Both the position numbers and the translations under genes were made by a program. A stretch of 64,000 nt of DNA from Puccinia triticina (Eukaryota; Basidiomycota; Pucciniomycetes; Pucciniales; Pucciniaceae), in the NCBI RefSeq assembly GCF_026914185.1, contig NC_070561.1, positions 3,410,001-3,474,000 of the forward strand. The letters run 5' to 3'. Shown in pieces: positions 1 through 10,871 of this stretch. Each line of letters opens with the position of its first letter. Position 1 is the stretch's first letter. The notes beneath the pieces are model-generated. The model was not told where the DNA came from, ran no database searches, and saw only the letters and a program-made list of their open reading frames with translations.

Positions 1-49
1 CCAGACGGCGAGCCAATCCTGACCAATTCTCGACGCGGGCCCAACCAGC

Positions 50-390
50 CAACGGTGTTGGCTTGCCGCTGCTGGCAAGCCTTTGTCGGCTGTCTGCCGT
101 GTTGGACCCTTGTTTGACGTACAGTCAAGCCAACGGGGCCAACAAGTTGGCCCAACCCAGCCGTACCATTGGCCTGCTCAGCAGGGCCAAACATGGTTGG
201 CTGGGTTATGCCATGGCACTAGCCTGACCCCGCTGTCATGCCAACAGAATGGGCTGGTTGCGTTGGCATGACAGCTGGGTTGGATGGGTCTGACCCGTCC
301 CTGGCGTTGACCTGCCTCCACAGTCAAATTTGTGGCAGGCAGGTCAAACCTGACATTCCCTTGACCCCGCGGGCGCGCCAACGCAACTCA
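50..390. repeat. Serial-hairpin, TGGC/GCCA-rich tract
   Basis: No gene is supported here. The stretch is built of successive short inverted repeats: an 8-bp perfect stem 60-67/74-81, an 11-bp perfect stem 235-245/262-272, and a roughly 15-bp stem 307-321/331-346 with one extra base. The palindromes share TTGGC/GCCAA words. I read it as a repeat of unknown type. It resembles in architecture, but not in sequence, the hairpin array near 16.7-17.1 kb. Confidence 0.6.
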
Positions 391-890
391 AAGTTGAGAA
401 TCAAGTGGTGGTGTAGCACAACAACTGCGGACGCTATGGACACACGACTTCCAATGCTACGCAACTGCGGACTGCGCGCAGCACTTTGCCTCCCAACCAT
501 CAAAACAATTTAACCCCCCAATAAAACTAAAAATAACAAAAACCCAATGATTGAGCTCATTTCATTTTCTTTTCTTTTCTTCTCTTTTTGTTTTCTTTCT
601 TTCCTTCTTTCTATTTAATGAACTCATCCTTCCACAAACTCTCTCACTTTTTGTTCTGCTGTCTCAGTTGCAGGATGATTCATCTCATCACACCCGCAGT
701 GTTTGGAAATGCGTGCACTGCACAGTGTGTAAATAGTTTTTTCAGTGCGCAAAGTAAGTCCAAACATTTATTAATATTCAAAATAATTAGTAAAAATTAG
801 GTGGACAACTCCCAAAAGTCCACCAAAATTGGCCAACAACGCCCAAAAAAGGGGCCCGGTCGATGTTGGGTGGCTGGTCAAGAACCGGAC
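391..890. other. Gene-free, pyrimidine-rich and AT-rich spacer
   Basis: Contains a CTTTT-rich run (about 560-620) and short open frames with no recognisable protein. Nothing else is seen. Confidence 0.5.
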
Positions 891-892
891 CT

Positions 893-1605
893 GGGGATGT
901 AAATGACTTTTGAGAGTTGTTTTTCAAAATTTTGGGAGTCATTTTTCCAAGCCTCTATATTTACCATGCCACCACAAACTGACTCTTCTGGCTCTTCTTG
1001 ATGTGACTTAGTTGGGTCCTCACTACCAGCCTTGCTCCATCCATTTATCTTCATTCTTGAGGGAACATTGGTCAGCTCATGAAGATGTACATTGTACAGC
1101 AAATGTGCCGGTACAAATGTGTGTTTGATTAGTGAATCAGTGGAAAGTTGACCGCTTGAATAGAAAGCTTCACACCCTATGATAAAATTTAGAGGGTATA
1201 AGGGGCCTGAATCTGATCCCAACATAAATACATAGGCATGTACATAGATGAAGATAAATGGATGGAGCAAGGCTGGTAGTGAGGACCCAACTAAGTTGCA
1301 TCAAGAAGGGCCAGAAGGGTCAGTTTGTGGTGGCATGGTAAATATAGAGGCTTGGAAAAATGACTCCCAGAAATTTGGAAAACAACTTCCAAAAGTCATT
1401 TACGTCGCGGGGACCGGTGCCTATGTATTTATGTTGGGATCAGATTCAGGCCCCTTATACCCTGTAAAATTTGTCATAGGGTGCAAAGCTCTCTATTCAA
1501 GCGGTCAACTTGCCACTGATTCACTAATTAAACACACGTTTGCACCGGCACGTTTGCTGTACAATGTACATCGTCATGAGCTGACCAATGTTCCCTCAAG
1601 AACAA
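893..1605. repeat. Two inverted copies of a ~340-bp unit, circularly permuted
   Basis: The unit has two modules, A and B. On the plus strand the order is inverted B (about 900-1060), inverted A (about 1060-1240), direct B (1248-1410) and direct A (about 1420-1600). Both strands therefore carry long similar open frames sharing words such as SVCGGMVNIEAWKND and YVFMLGSDSGPLYP. Differences between the copies are mostly transitions and mostly change amino acids (E/G, S/P, V/A, H/R), so the frames are probably not under protein selection. The order is what inversion of one unit of a tandem ABAB array would leave. Confidence 0.75.
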
Positions 1606-1759
1606 TCCCTCTATCCGTGTCAACATGTGGAAACTTAAGATCAAGGTTAGATATGAGTGAATTGCCAAGATATCCAATCATCAAAGCCGGCGGCCTGTTT
1701 TTGGAGAAGCCCGATAGAGCTGCTCTATCAGCTCGACTGCGAAGACACTGGAGGTGAAG

Positions 1760-2830
1760 CCTAAGGGATATCCGCAAAGCATTTGGTCAGTTTAAACTAT
1801 ATTTTGAATTGTCTCAATCGTTGCAAACCGAGTGAAGGGCTTTACACGGCATTCGTATTCCAGAACTCGCGTTATTTTCGCGAATGGCCCGTAGATATGA
1901 ACATACATACAACGTGAATCCGCATGCTGCGTGGCGCCAAGGTCACCAAGGGTCCGCAGACTTCTACATCGAAATTGATTGATGCGATGTCGGCGGTGTG
2001 TTTTTCTCTAATACAAGAATATGTACCATCGCATTCGCAGGTATCTTGGCACATAGTTATATACCATGAAAAAATCTATGGGCCCGAGACAAAGATATAA
2101 AAGTTGTCAAACAACTTTCCACATTCTGACCTGTTCTTGAAAGCTGCGTTCGGACCCTGTACTAGCCCTGGAGTTGAAAAAATTCATCGAAGTTTCAGGT
2201 GAGCCTCGGTTTGCCTTACTGATATGATTTCTCCTCACTTTGGTTGAGGAATTCCATAAATAATATGGGGGCCTACGAAGCACAAGCTCCCTCTTGCAAA
2301 ATTGTATTGTCTGGACTCTGGTGCTACAGACGCTTCAGATCCCCCAGTCCATAAGAATCGGAGAGGATTTGATGGCCTATGACAAAAGCTCAAACAGGTT
2401 TACCTTGACAAATTTTAAAACCCTTCCTGATTTACCACAATTTATCTTTGAGCCAATTATGTTACCAATTCTCTGCCCTGACCAAAAGTATAATTGAAAG
2501 AGTTTCCCCTCAGGTTAACAGGTTTCCTTTCTTCACCTGGCATTCACAACATATAGATCAAGGGCTACACCTGTCTAGACTTTTCCACTCATAACCAAAT
2601 AAGTATTCCGAACCGAGGAGTGAACAATGAGGACCAGGCAACTCCCGGAATTTCTTTCATTTCTCGATGAATATCCGTTGACGAAAAAGTATAGCAAGCG
2701 CGAGTTAGGTCCACTTGGTCTGTCCTGTTCCCATTTTTAGCCCGCAAATTGGACCTCAATATTTTCAAGTCGGCTAATCAAGAAAATCATGTATTATATT
2801 AGTTCTTCTGGTATCTGTAAGATCTTTCTA
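1760..2830. other. Gene-free stretch upstream of the 3-4.8 kb gene
   Basis: AT-rich with no convincing exon. It may hold the promoter and first exon(s) of the downstream membrane-protein gene, whose N-terminus I could not resolve. A short frame opening at ATG 2836 looks like a hydrophobic leader, but it does not join cleanly to the next supported exon. Confidence 0.4.
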
Positions 2831-3120
2831 ATTCAATGATGATCATTTCGCGGCCCGGATTTCCTGGTTTGGCTGGAATGATTTTGAAAACGATTTTACA
2901 CCTTTTTATAACTCCAGATATTGATCCTCACCGGATTGTGCATTTTCAATGTGCTTACACAGTAAGAGTTTCTCACCAGTCCATCCTGATTTCTACCTTG
3001 CCTGCAAGCTTGCAAAACTTCATCTCAAGCGCATTTCCTTACTTGCGCGCCCAAATCAAGAGGAAAAGCAGAGAGAAACGAGTGAGTTGTCGAGCTCTTG
3101 ATCAGTTCCACCGTGTACAG

Positions 3121-4801
3121 AACTGCCAGGCTTATGGATGCACCACTACCCGGTGCTGGATTTTTGTTTGGGCAGAGCATTTCTCTCCACGCGTTATTTG
3201 GATAACTCGACAAATGGAAGAGTGGATTATGTTACCTGTCAGCCGGCTCTGCTGAAAGTTGATGATAGCTTTTTCATGGTTGTTCCCCCCGACGAAAACG
3301 GAACCCAAGCAGCTTCAGTCGAAGATCTGCAAATTGCTGCTCACTCAAATATGTCATTCAAATGGAACCTGGTTGATATTGGAGACCAACCCGAAACAGG
3401 ATCAAGGAAGGTGGCGACAGGCTTCCTCTATAGGGGAGAAAGAACCAACTGCTCGGTGGGTGACTGGGTTGAAGTGTCATCTTCATAGTAGATATGCATG
3501 GCACAGATTCTTATTCAATTCTTTGCACAGGTCAATTTTGTCAAGTCAACCTATCAATTCCAGGATACCAACTACCAATACATGTAAGAAATTAATATCA
3601 AACCACCAAGATCAACCGGAGATTCGATCTCATGGGAACCCACCTCTTTGCCGTGGTAGTGTTTGTGGAACTTGTCTATTTGGTGATACGCTGAAGGCAA
3701 AGCTTTGTAATTCGTTAAACGCGGCCTCTGATGAGTATGTCAGAGCTCACCATCATGTTTTGAATTTGTGAATACGTAATTTCTGAGGCATGGACATCTG
3801 CATTTTCAACCCACATATATGTAGTCTACTCCGGGGATCGTCTGGTCGCTTTTGGACGAGCTCAGCACATGTCTAGTGAGCCGATCATGTGACCATAATC
3901 ATATGCTTCACTATATACCATGTTCCAAAGAATCTGATTGGCGCAAAAGCTACCTGGTGCAGTCGTTCATTTGATGGCCTTGATCCAAGATTGTCGATAC
4001 CGCTTCATACCTTGCCGCTATCAGCATTCCCTCCGAATTATACCGAAGTGCAGGAAGATTATTATAGGAGCTATAAACCGACGATTGGCCCGCGGGACAT
4101 AACTGAGTTAGGGACGTGGCTTGGAGGTGTGAAATTGATCCCAGCAGCTCGATTGAGTGGATATGATGTGGAGTTCCCTTGGCGGAATCTTCCCCCACCT
4201 CAAGGAAAGATCTTTGTCGACAATTTGACGGAGCCAAGTAATTTCTTTGACGCATTCAATACTACCTATCATGCCTTATGCCAGGGACACGAATGCAGCA
4301 ATTTTCGGGTCACAGTCAACGGCATTGGTGCACTCGGACCGTTTGGATTTAAAGATACAAAATTGTTCCAGATTCCCGAAGTATTATCAGCGATGTTCAA
4401 TCGATCACTCTCGTATAATGTTCGGATAATGGATTTAGCGGCTGATGATCTCCATGGAAAAGAAATTGGAGCGACTTACTTGTGCACTAAAACTACAAGA
4501 AAGTGGCTTCCCCTCCTCAAAATAATCTCCGTCACCCTGGGTAGCTCTTCTGGATTATTTTCGGGAATCTTTTCGTATTTTATAGTCGCTGTGAGTTTGT
4601 TAACCATTACCGAAAATGCGTCAGAGAAAATGAAGAAACTCACAGCTTTATTAATTCCTTTAGCTTGCTCGTCGATATGATAAGTATCATGATAAACAGA
4701 GTATGAGTCAAGCTACTCAGACCAACATTGAGGAAACAACCTTCAGTAGCAACGAAGAAGAAGATCCGTGTCATGAATTTAAAGGAAATCTATTAAGATA
4801 G
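3121..4801 (+). CDS. Multi-exon putative membrane glycoprotein gene (5' end unresolved)
   Basis: I do not recognise this family. Supported exons, joined by phase-consistent GT-AG introns, are about 3121-3455, 3531-3583 and 3660 onward; then, after a junction I could not fix, an exon of about 3820-3888; then 3963-4590 and 4664-4801 (introns 3456-3530, 3584-3659, 3889-3962, 4591-4663). The product has several N-glycosylation sequons (NST, NGT, NMS, NCS, NLT, NTT, NRS). Close to the C-terminus lies one hydrophobic segment (about 4510-4590), followed by a basic stop-transfer motif (ARRYDKYHDK) and an acidic tail ending at TAG 4799. This suggests a large extracytoplasmic domain, one membrane anchor and a short cytosolic tail. 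The last exon is in phase only after removing the 73-nt intron, which argues for a real gene. The start codon and signal peptide were not found. Confidence 0.6.
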
Positions 4802-5293
4802 CTCTTGGCAATGTCGGAAAGTTTCTAGCCAGACTTTCTTTTTTTTTGGATAAATTTTCTGATTTAAAACTTTTTAGACTTCAATCCAAGAAGCGCAGTA
4901 CCAAACATATACTAGGATCCAAAATGAATTGGGCATTATTTTTTAATGTAGTTTTATCTTTCAGGATATGTTTCCTTCTCAACATTTTTTTAAAAAAAAA
5001 TCCTCTCTTGGAAATGGCCGGGTTGTTTTTTTCATTTCTGTAGCCAAAACATTTCCAAGCCTAAATCTTACCTTTTTCAAGATAGATGACTGCATTTTAT
5101 CAGAACAATATCTAAACCATCTTCTCTAACTAGGTTGCATCATGTTTAAGCTTGTAAAAGTCTTGGCATCAATTGCTTGATTTTCATAGAACAACACTAC
5201 TGGAAGGATATATTTTATGATTTCTAACTACACCATGGACGCAAAACTTCATATTTTACCCAAGATTACTTTGGGAGATATCTGAAGTGCCCG
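4802..5293. other. AT-rich 3' flank, no gene seen
   Basis: T/A-rich sequence downstream of the membrane-protein gene, probably its 3' UTR and intergenic DNA. No exon or repeat boundary is recognised. Confidence 0.4.
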
Positions 5294-5300
5294 CCAGCAG

Positions 5301-5717
5301 CAATGATGGGAAGTTACATACTTTACAATATCCAGAGGGATTTTTGTAATGTAACTTCCCACCGTTACCAGATAACGCCTTACTGTTATCTGGCCACACT
5401 GCTCCTTGGGCCGGTGGGTAACATAACAGAGGGTGTTTTCACCCTCAATACCCGGAAAAATAAAGGAGATAACGCGTTAACCGCGTTACCAGAGGTAAAA
5501 ATGCCATAAAAGGGGGAAAACTCCCCAAACTCCCCTTTTTTGCGCAGGTTATCCTCCTATAATTGCAAGGAATAACGTAATGAGGCTAGGAAGAGAGGGA
5601 AAAAAATTAAAGAAAACGCAACGGAAGCTTTGCCGCTGTCATTGTAACAATAACAGCAAAGATTCCGTTATGTTTTTGTTACGCTACCGTTACGGGTAGC
5701 GTAACCTCCCATCGTTG
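5301..5717. mobile_element. 417-bp MITE with 17-bp TIRs and 7-bp TSD
   Basis: The left end CAATGATGGGAAGTTAC (5301-5317) and right end GTAACCTCCCATCGTTG (5701-5717) are inverted with two mismatches. The direct repeat CCAGCAG flanks them at 5294-5300 and 5718-5724. There is no coding capacity. Just inside the right end is a strong hairpin with an 11-bp stem (GTTACGCTACC with GGTAGCGTAAC, about 5677-5704). Superfamily not assigned; a 7-8-bp duplication would suit hAT or a relative. Confidence 0.8.
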
Positions 5718-6104
5718 CCAGCAGGATTGGACTTTGCGGGCCTTGGTTGGACTAGAATTCAACTGATATCCAAAGTGGGAACTCGAAGAACCTTTGAATC
5801 TACTTTAGATATTATTTGAATAAAAGAAGTGTTCAAGTTGTATCCGAAGTTCCACTTCAAATGTTATTCGAATAAAATTTCAATGCTTTGGAGTTCTTCA
5901 CGCAATGCTAGTTTTGACTGTTTGTTTTCTTTTTGGGACATGTTGAGAGCGTCTAATTCATTATGATCATTGTTATTGCTTGTTGTCATGGTTGAAAACT
6001 CGATCAATGTGTCTTCTGTTGTTCTCTTCTGATGTTCTTCACCTCATCGCAACTCGTAATCTGGTTCTTATGTTTGTGATGGCAATCAATGGATCACACT
6101 TGGC
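5718..6104. other. Gene-free AT-rich spacer
   Basis: No recognisable coding or repeat structure beyond short open frames. Confidence 0.4.
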
Positions 6105-6485
6105 ACTTTTTTTTCATGCTGCAATGGTCTGGCACAGAGATTGTGGACTAGCCTCGATCAACACTTGAAACAGCTGAGTTTTTGGCGCTATGTAATTGTT
6201 TTTTCTGTGCTCATATGAAATAAATCCCGGTGGTATGCTGGGATATGACAGTTATTTTCCTTTTATTCAAAATAATCTTACAAACATTTTTATAAAAACA
6301 TTTGAGCAGAGATATCAACAATGTGAAAAGTATGGAAAATAACAGGATGAGGAAGCGCTTCAGGAAAAATGGGTTCCAAGATCAGGGGATGAGAACTGCA
6401 GGAGTGACGAGTAAATATAACAAATTCACAGGTCAAATATCCAAAAGTCTCATGCAAGAATTCCTGATAGGGCATAAGTCCCTCC
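6105..6485. repeat. Dispersed repeat, copy 1 (partner at 14570-14925)
   Basis: About 370 bp align with 14570-14925 in the same orientation, including the words TCCCGGTGGTATGCTGGGAT, CAAATATCCAAAAGTCTCA and AATTCCTGATAGGGCATAAG. In the second copy this block is the right half of a TIR element (14216-14954), so copy 1 is probably the right half of another member that lost its left end. Confidence 0.75.
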
Positions 6486-6554
6486 GGCGTTCAACAAGGG
6501 GGGGAGGTGTTTACAGGGCATCTCCCCAGCAAATCTGTATGTTTAACCGTTACA

Positions 6555-6735
6555 TACAGCTAACATTGTTAGAACCGCTTCGTTTCGCTTCAAAAAGCGC
6601 GGTTTTAGCGAAGCGCAGCGGGGGGGGGGGGCGCTACACGCCCAGCCTAAAAAGCCGTAGCGCAAGCGCATTCTCGCTGCGCGCAGCGGAGCCGTGTTTC
6701 TCATCCCGCCCGGAAAGCAAAAGCAAAGCTCAAAC
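6555..6735. repeat. GCGC-rich repetitive tract I
   Basis: Repeated AAGCGC / GCGCAGCG / GCGCTACA words plus a run of 12 G, very different in composition from its flanks. Related tracts occur at about 6955-7160 and 7630-7870. Probably parts of one decayed repeat family; no protein seen. Confidence 0.5.
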
Positions 6736-6739
6736 ATTA

Positions 6740-6941
6740 GGGGGGTTCACAATTGAAATTTACAAAACTTTGGGACACATTTTAAGGTGTTTATGAACAT
6801 TTTTTTAAAAAATTGATAATTTGCACTGATTGATCAGCATCATGACCTGCTGCTGTGCATTTTCCCAAAATTTTAAAATGTTGTTCACAAGGGCCTTAAA
6901 TTTGGCTCCAAAGTTTAGTAAAATTCAATTGTGAACCCCCC
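6740..6941. mobile_element. ~202-bp MITE, Tc1/mariner-like
   Basis: Inverted ends GGGGGGTTCACAATTGAA (left) and TTCAATTGTGAACCCCCC (right) are flanked by the dinucleotide TA at 6738-6739 and 6942-6943. The TA duplication and short non-coding body fit a mariner-type MITE. A second copy of the left end lies at 11155. Confidence 0.8.
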
Positions 6942-6949
6942 TATTGTGA

Positions 6950-7160
6950 TATGCTGCAAATTGAGCGCTCCTAAGTTGCTGCGTACTGCGCTTCCGCGCT
7001 ATTTTGCGCTTATGCGCTCTTTCAGACCAACCTTGCCGCTTGTCCGCGGTTTTGCTGCAGCCTACCGGTTAGCTAGCCAGTTCATCCTTCAGTTCCGCTA
7101 TGTACCGCCCCGTACGCACTACCTCCCCCCCTTAAAGTTACATGCCTGAACGTTACCGCT
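6950..7160. repeat. GCGC-rich repetitive tract II
   Basis: Contains repeated TTGCGC / TTCCGCGC / TTATGCGC words, related to the tracts at 6555-6735 and 7630-7870. No gene. Confidence 0.45.
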
Positions 7161-7625
7161 TAGTACTCACAACTCCTTTTCTCCTCTCTTCTGCGCATTA
7201 GCAATGGCAGACCCCAACAGATCAATAGAAGAAGTCCCATATAGCCCCCCAAACACCAACAATCAAGATGGCTGACTGATATGTTGGGAATCTTCTCACC
7301 TTTGTACCCCCATATCCCGCTCAGGATACGTACCTACCCAGAGTGACTCTTGCCTACTCTTGCAGTTAATGCTCCCAAGCCAGCTTGCAAAAAAGCCGCT
7401 GCAGCAGCTGCCCCCCCCCCCCCCCCCCCCTTGCAGAAGAAAGCATGCGCACAGGCAAGGATGTTAATGTGGATCTTGGACAGGACTTGGATGCCAAAAA
7501 CAATTTGCCGAATACACGCTCAATACAAGTAGTTTTGATCGTTTTGATTAAAAAATTCCTCCCTTTTATTCCTCTCCTTCCCCTGTTATTGATGCTATCT
7601 GTCTGCCAAAATAAAGTGCGCTTCA
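7161..7625. other. Gene-free spacer with a 20-base C run
   Basis: An uninterrupted run of 20 C occupies 7411-7430, immediately after a GCAGCAGCTG word. Such runs are replication-slippage and assembly-error prone. No supported gene. Confidence 0.55.
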
Positions 7626-8100
7626 GTCCCGCTGTGAAATTTTACTCACAAAATAAGCGCGATTAGACCGCTTCAATACCGCTTTTATTCGCGCAAAGCA
7701 CGCTTTTTGGCGCTAAATGTAGCGCGCTACAAAAAACAAAAGATATCCGCCCATCTCCAAAAGCTGAAGTGGCAGCGGGCCGCCCGTATATGCTGCAGCA
7801 AAGCGCAGCGCACCAAGATTTCCTTGCGCTGCGCTTTCCGCAGCAAAGCGGTCATAATGGTGATACGGCGGGCCAATTGTGCATATGTATTTGCTCGCCA
7901 AACAGGAATTTATTCACGGAGAGTGGGCACACTTAATACAAACTGGGAGGCGGGTGTACCGACTTGCCGGGCAGCCTGCCCGGCAACTTGTTATGAGATT
8001 CTGCTGGGAAGCCTTGAGGAAGGGTGTACCGACTCGCTGGGGACCCTTTCGGCAAGTTGGTGAGCAAGAGAAGGAGTAATTCAATCCTGCACTTATGTAT
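7626..8100. repeat. GCGC-rich tract III and a duplicated GGGTGTACCGACT segment
   Basis: GCGC-rich words continue to about 7870. From 7950 to 8060 the motif GGGTGTACCGACT occurs twice, about 70 bp apart, and a perfect 11-bp stem (TTGCCGGGCAG with CTGCCCGGCAA) lies between them. Non-coding repeat of unknown class. Confidence 0.4.
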
Positions 8101-8567
8101 GCACGAGCTGCTCAGAAATAATATGTGTTCCTGGGGTGTGTGCCTGGCCTTAGTTGGGCGGTGGTGTGCAACCATAGCCGTGGTTGCGCGGTAGTCTTGT
8201 TGGGGTAAGTATGGACTGCCTTGCTTGGGATGGTGGAGCGGCCCTGTCCTGCTGCTCGACAGGGCTCTGATGTATGTTGTGGGGAGGGACGGGGGGCTGT
8301 CTTGCCTGAATGGGACCGGCTATCGCCGCAGCTGCGCCCGTTGTTGTTTGGGTCTGACTCCTGAGGCCGAACTTTGGATTCTTTGCACCCGGTGTGTTGG
8401 CTCGGCGGCTGCACCCTGTGCTCAGCTGGAATCCCCTTGTCCCTCGTCGGCAAGGAAAAAGCGGCTCCAAGACGAGCCGCCTCGCCTTGTGGGCCATCTT
8501 ATGTATCCAGAAAACGGCGCGGCAACGCTCGGCCAGCTGCACCCGTCACCGCCCGACCATTAGCAAC
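8101..8567. other. GC-rich leader region of the copia gag
   Basis: GC-rich non-coding DNA directly upstream of the gag ATG. It is probably the 5' LTR/leader of that element, but I found no matching 3' copy and cannot define an LTR. Confidence 0.3.
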
Positions 8568-9740
8568 ATGGCTGTCGCCAAGCCCTTGACTCTTCCATCC
8601 CGCGCCGATTCCGGCGACGATCCCGCCGGCTCGGCTGCTTTGCGCGCCTCTCCTCACAATCCTTTGGTTCTCCTGCCACCCGATAGCGGTAGCAAGCCAT
8701 CTAAAGAGGCTCCTGCCCACCTCACCCTCGACATTAAACCTGCAACAATGTCGACCTCTCCAAGAATCTTGACTGCACGTCTTCCAATTCTCGAAGCGCC
8801 AGGCCCGCAATCTAACTACCTCGACTGGAAGCTGGTCGTCAACCAGGTCTTCAAATCGGCCAAAGTTCGCTACGTTCTCACCACCATGGAGCCAGCAGCT
8901 CGTCCGGTCACTTGGGAAGACGATAACGACACCGTCTGCGCTATTCTAGTGCAAATTGTCGATCGAGTCAACCTCCGCTACTGTCGGGAGCACGCCGATG
9001 ACGCCGCGGGCATGTGGGGAGCCCTCTCTAAAGCCCATGAAGACTCATCCACCGGCGGTAGAGTCTACTGGATCCGAAAGCTCGTCAACACGAGGATGGA
9101 CAATGATGACATCGATGCCCATATCGACTCGCTTGCTCAATCTCACGAACGTCTCAACTCTCTTGTCACCCCCGACAAACCACTCACTCCAGACGACGTC
9201 CATACTGCCGCCCTCCTCAGTTCCCTCCCCCCCGACTGGATCCATTGCGTTTCCGCCCTGATGAACCAGGAAGGGGTCAAGACCGAAGCGATCGTCAAGG
9301 CCCTCAAAAATGAGGCTATTCGACGTGAATCTCAGGGAGAAATCATATCAGTCTCCTCGACCAAATCCAAACCGGTTAAGTCTTCTCACCCCCCCCCCCC
9401 CCTAAACCTAAACCCCACGATGACAGTACATCCAAGACACAACGATGTATCCTTTGCAACTGCGGCAGCCACGATCTCAACTCCTGCAACAACACAAGAA
9501 ACCTCATCCTCGAACACAAAGCGGCCCAAAAGGCTCGAGGGAAGGCCTCACAGCCCGATGCGCCATCCACCTCTTCTTCCAAACCACACACTCGTGCCGG
9601 TCGAACATCCGCTGCTCCCGTGGGGGAATATGTTGAAGTACGTGACGACGGTGATGATTCTGACCACTCGGGACCGAACGGCGTCACCGCCGAAAATTGG
9701 AATATTCATTCGAGTTTCCAGCTATGGCAAATTACGATGC
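8568..9740 (+). pseudogene. gag: Ty1/copia gag, frameshifted at a poly-C run and truncated at protease
   Basis: ATG 8568 opens a gag polyprotein with the usual copia order: an N-terminal segment, a UBN2-like helical region (about 8800-9330; WDALSKAHEDSS-like and LLSSLPPDW words) and a basic stretch. At the 14-base C run 9389-9402 the frame is lost. In the next frame a CCHC zinc knuckle (C-x2-C-x4-H-x4-C, about 9446-9487) and the gag tail continue to about 9740, so the run has one C too many (or two too few). The tail reaches ENWNIHSS, which resembles the start of a copia protease (W-x-x-D-S-G) with the Asp lost, and stops there. No integrase or RT follows. The product would have packaged element RNA in cytoplasmic particles. 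Confidence 0.8.
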
Positions 9741-9760
9741 TGATGGTGTCTTGCACATAG

Positions 9761-10871
9761 GTGTACTCGGCGTTTGGAGCGCCAGCCAATGCGCCAGACT
9801 CGCCTTTCCTCCGTGCCGTCGCCGGTCGGGGCCAGGTCGCGGCGATCCTCTCGAGGCATGGTGCATTTTACGTGCCCGACGCCTTGGTCGGTGAAGTTAC
9901 GCCGAACCTCCAATTATTGGTCGACGGAATGCTCGCGGCCCCCCTGCTCCCCACGAAGATCGGAAGTCTGTGGTTGGACCGCAGCCCTGCCTGCGATATC
10001 CGAAACTGGATTGCCGAGGTGGAAGAAGGTAAGGGTATTTTGATTTGAAAATACTGTTTTCTTGTCGTCCTGACTGCCTTTTTTTTAAAAAAAAGTATGT
10101 CCCTCCATCTTCTTTCCTACCGATGCGTCGCCTTTCTTCCCGGATTCAATCAACCTCGAAGCTGTGTTGGCCTCCGACATGAATATCATGCCCGACGAAG
10201 CCCACAAGCGTTTGCGAGGAATCATCGCTTCCCTTGTCAACCCTCAGCCGACCCAAAAAAAGGAGTGGGCAAACGCGGTCAACGAGGCCCTCTACATTGG
10301 AACCAATCCTCACATCGCTCGACATGCTCTCACCCTTCTGGTAAAGAAAATCAAATATGCGCGCGGAAGCTTCCAAGCGTTCTTGCTTTTTCGGGAAACC
10401 TTGAGTTGCAACGAAGCCAGGTCTGACTTGCAAACCAAAATCTTTGGGAGCTTACAACCCAAGCCGTTCCCTCATCAAATTTTAATTTCTTTCTTGCTCT
10501 TCGGTGAGTCAAAATTTTGTGCTGTTTTCTAACAAAAAAAAAAAAGGCAATTGATTTGTTTCATTGTAGGCACGCGAGGTCTGTTTGGAGCGCCAATCAA
10601 CAACCGGAACACCTTCACACCTGGGGTCTGTCTCATGAGCGAGCTCATGGCACTGAGAGATTCTCCCCCTCCGGAGCCCATCTGGATCAACACCCAGCGC
10701 CTAATCCTTCGGGCAATCGTTAACGAAGACGAGGTCCTTGGTTCTGCCGAGTTGTCTGGCGTTTTGCGCGAAGACTTTTTATCTTTCTGTTCTCTTCACT
10801 TGCCCATCGTTCCTTCATACCATCAGCAGATTGCCCAACTCCAACCTCCTGCCGAAGTAATGCCAAAGTAA
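9761..10871 (+). CDS. Last three exons of an unidentified gene
   Basis: Exons 9761-10028, 10096-10503 and 10570-10871 join in phase across two introns with good signals (10029-10095 starts GTAAGG; 10504-10569 starts GTGAGT and ends TTGTAG). The reading frame stays open across all three, to TAA 10869. The first exon is preceded by an acceptor-like CACATAG and has no ATG at its start, so upstream exon(s) are missing or lie in the adjoining copia gag. The protein has no motif I recognise: a hydrophobic-rich first exon, a helical charged second exon (PDEAHKRLRGIIASL) and a proline-containing tail. It could be a host gene or the end of a rust-specific transposon gene. Function unknown. Confidence 0.55.

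Noticed and set aside
878..1757. Long open frames on both strands encoding similar proteins
   Set aside because: They arise from the inverted repeat. The copies differ mainly by amino-acid-changing transitions, so they are not treated as genes.
3632..3694. A short frame beginning MGTHLFAVVVFVELVYLVIR that looks like a membrane helix
   Set aside because: It lies mostly in a 76-nt intron of the better-supported gene model and ends at a stop within about 20 codons.
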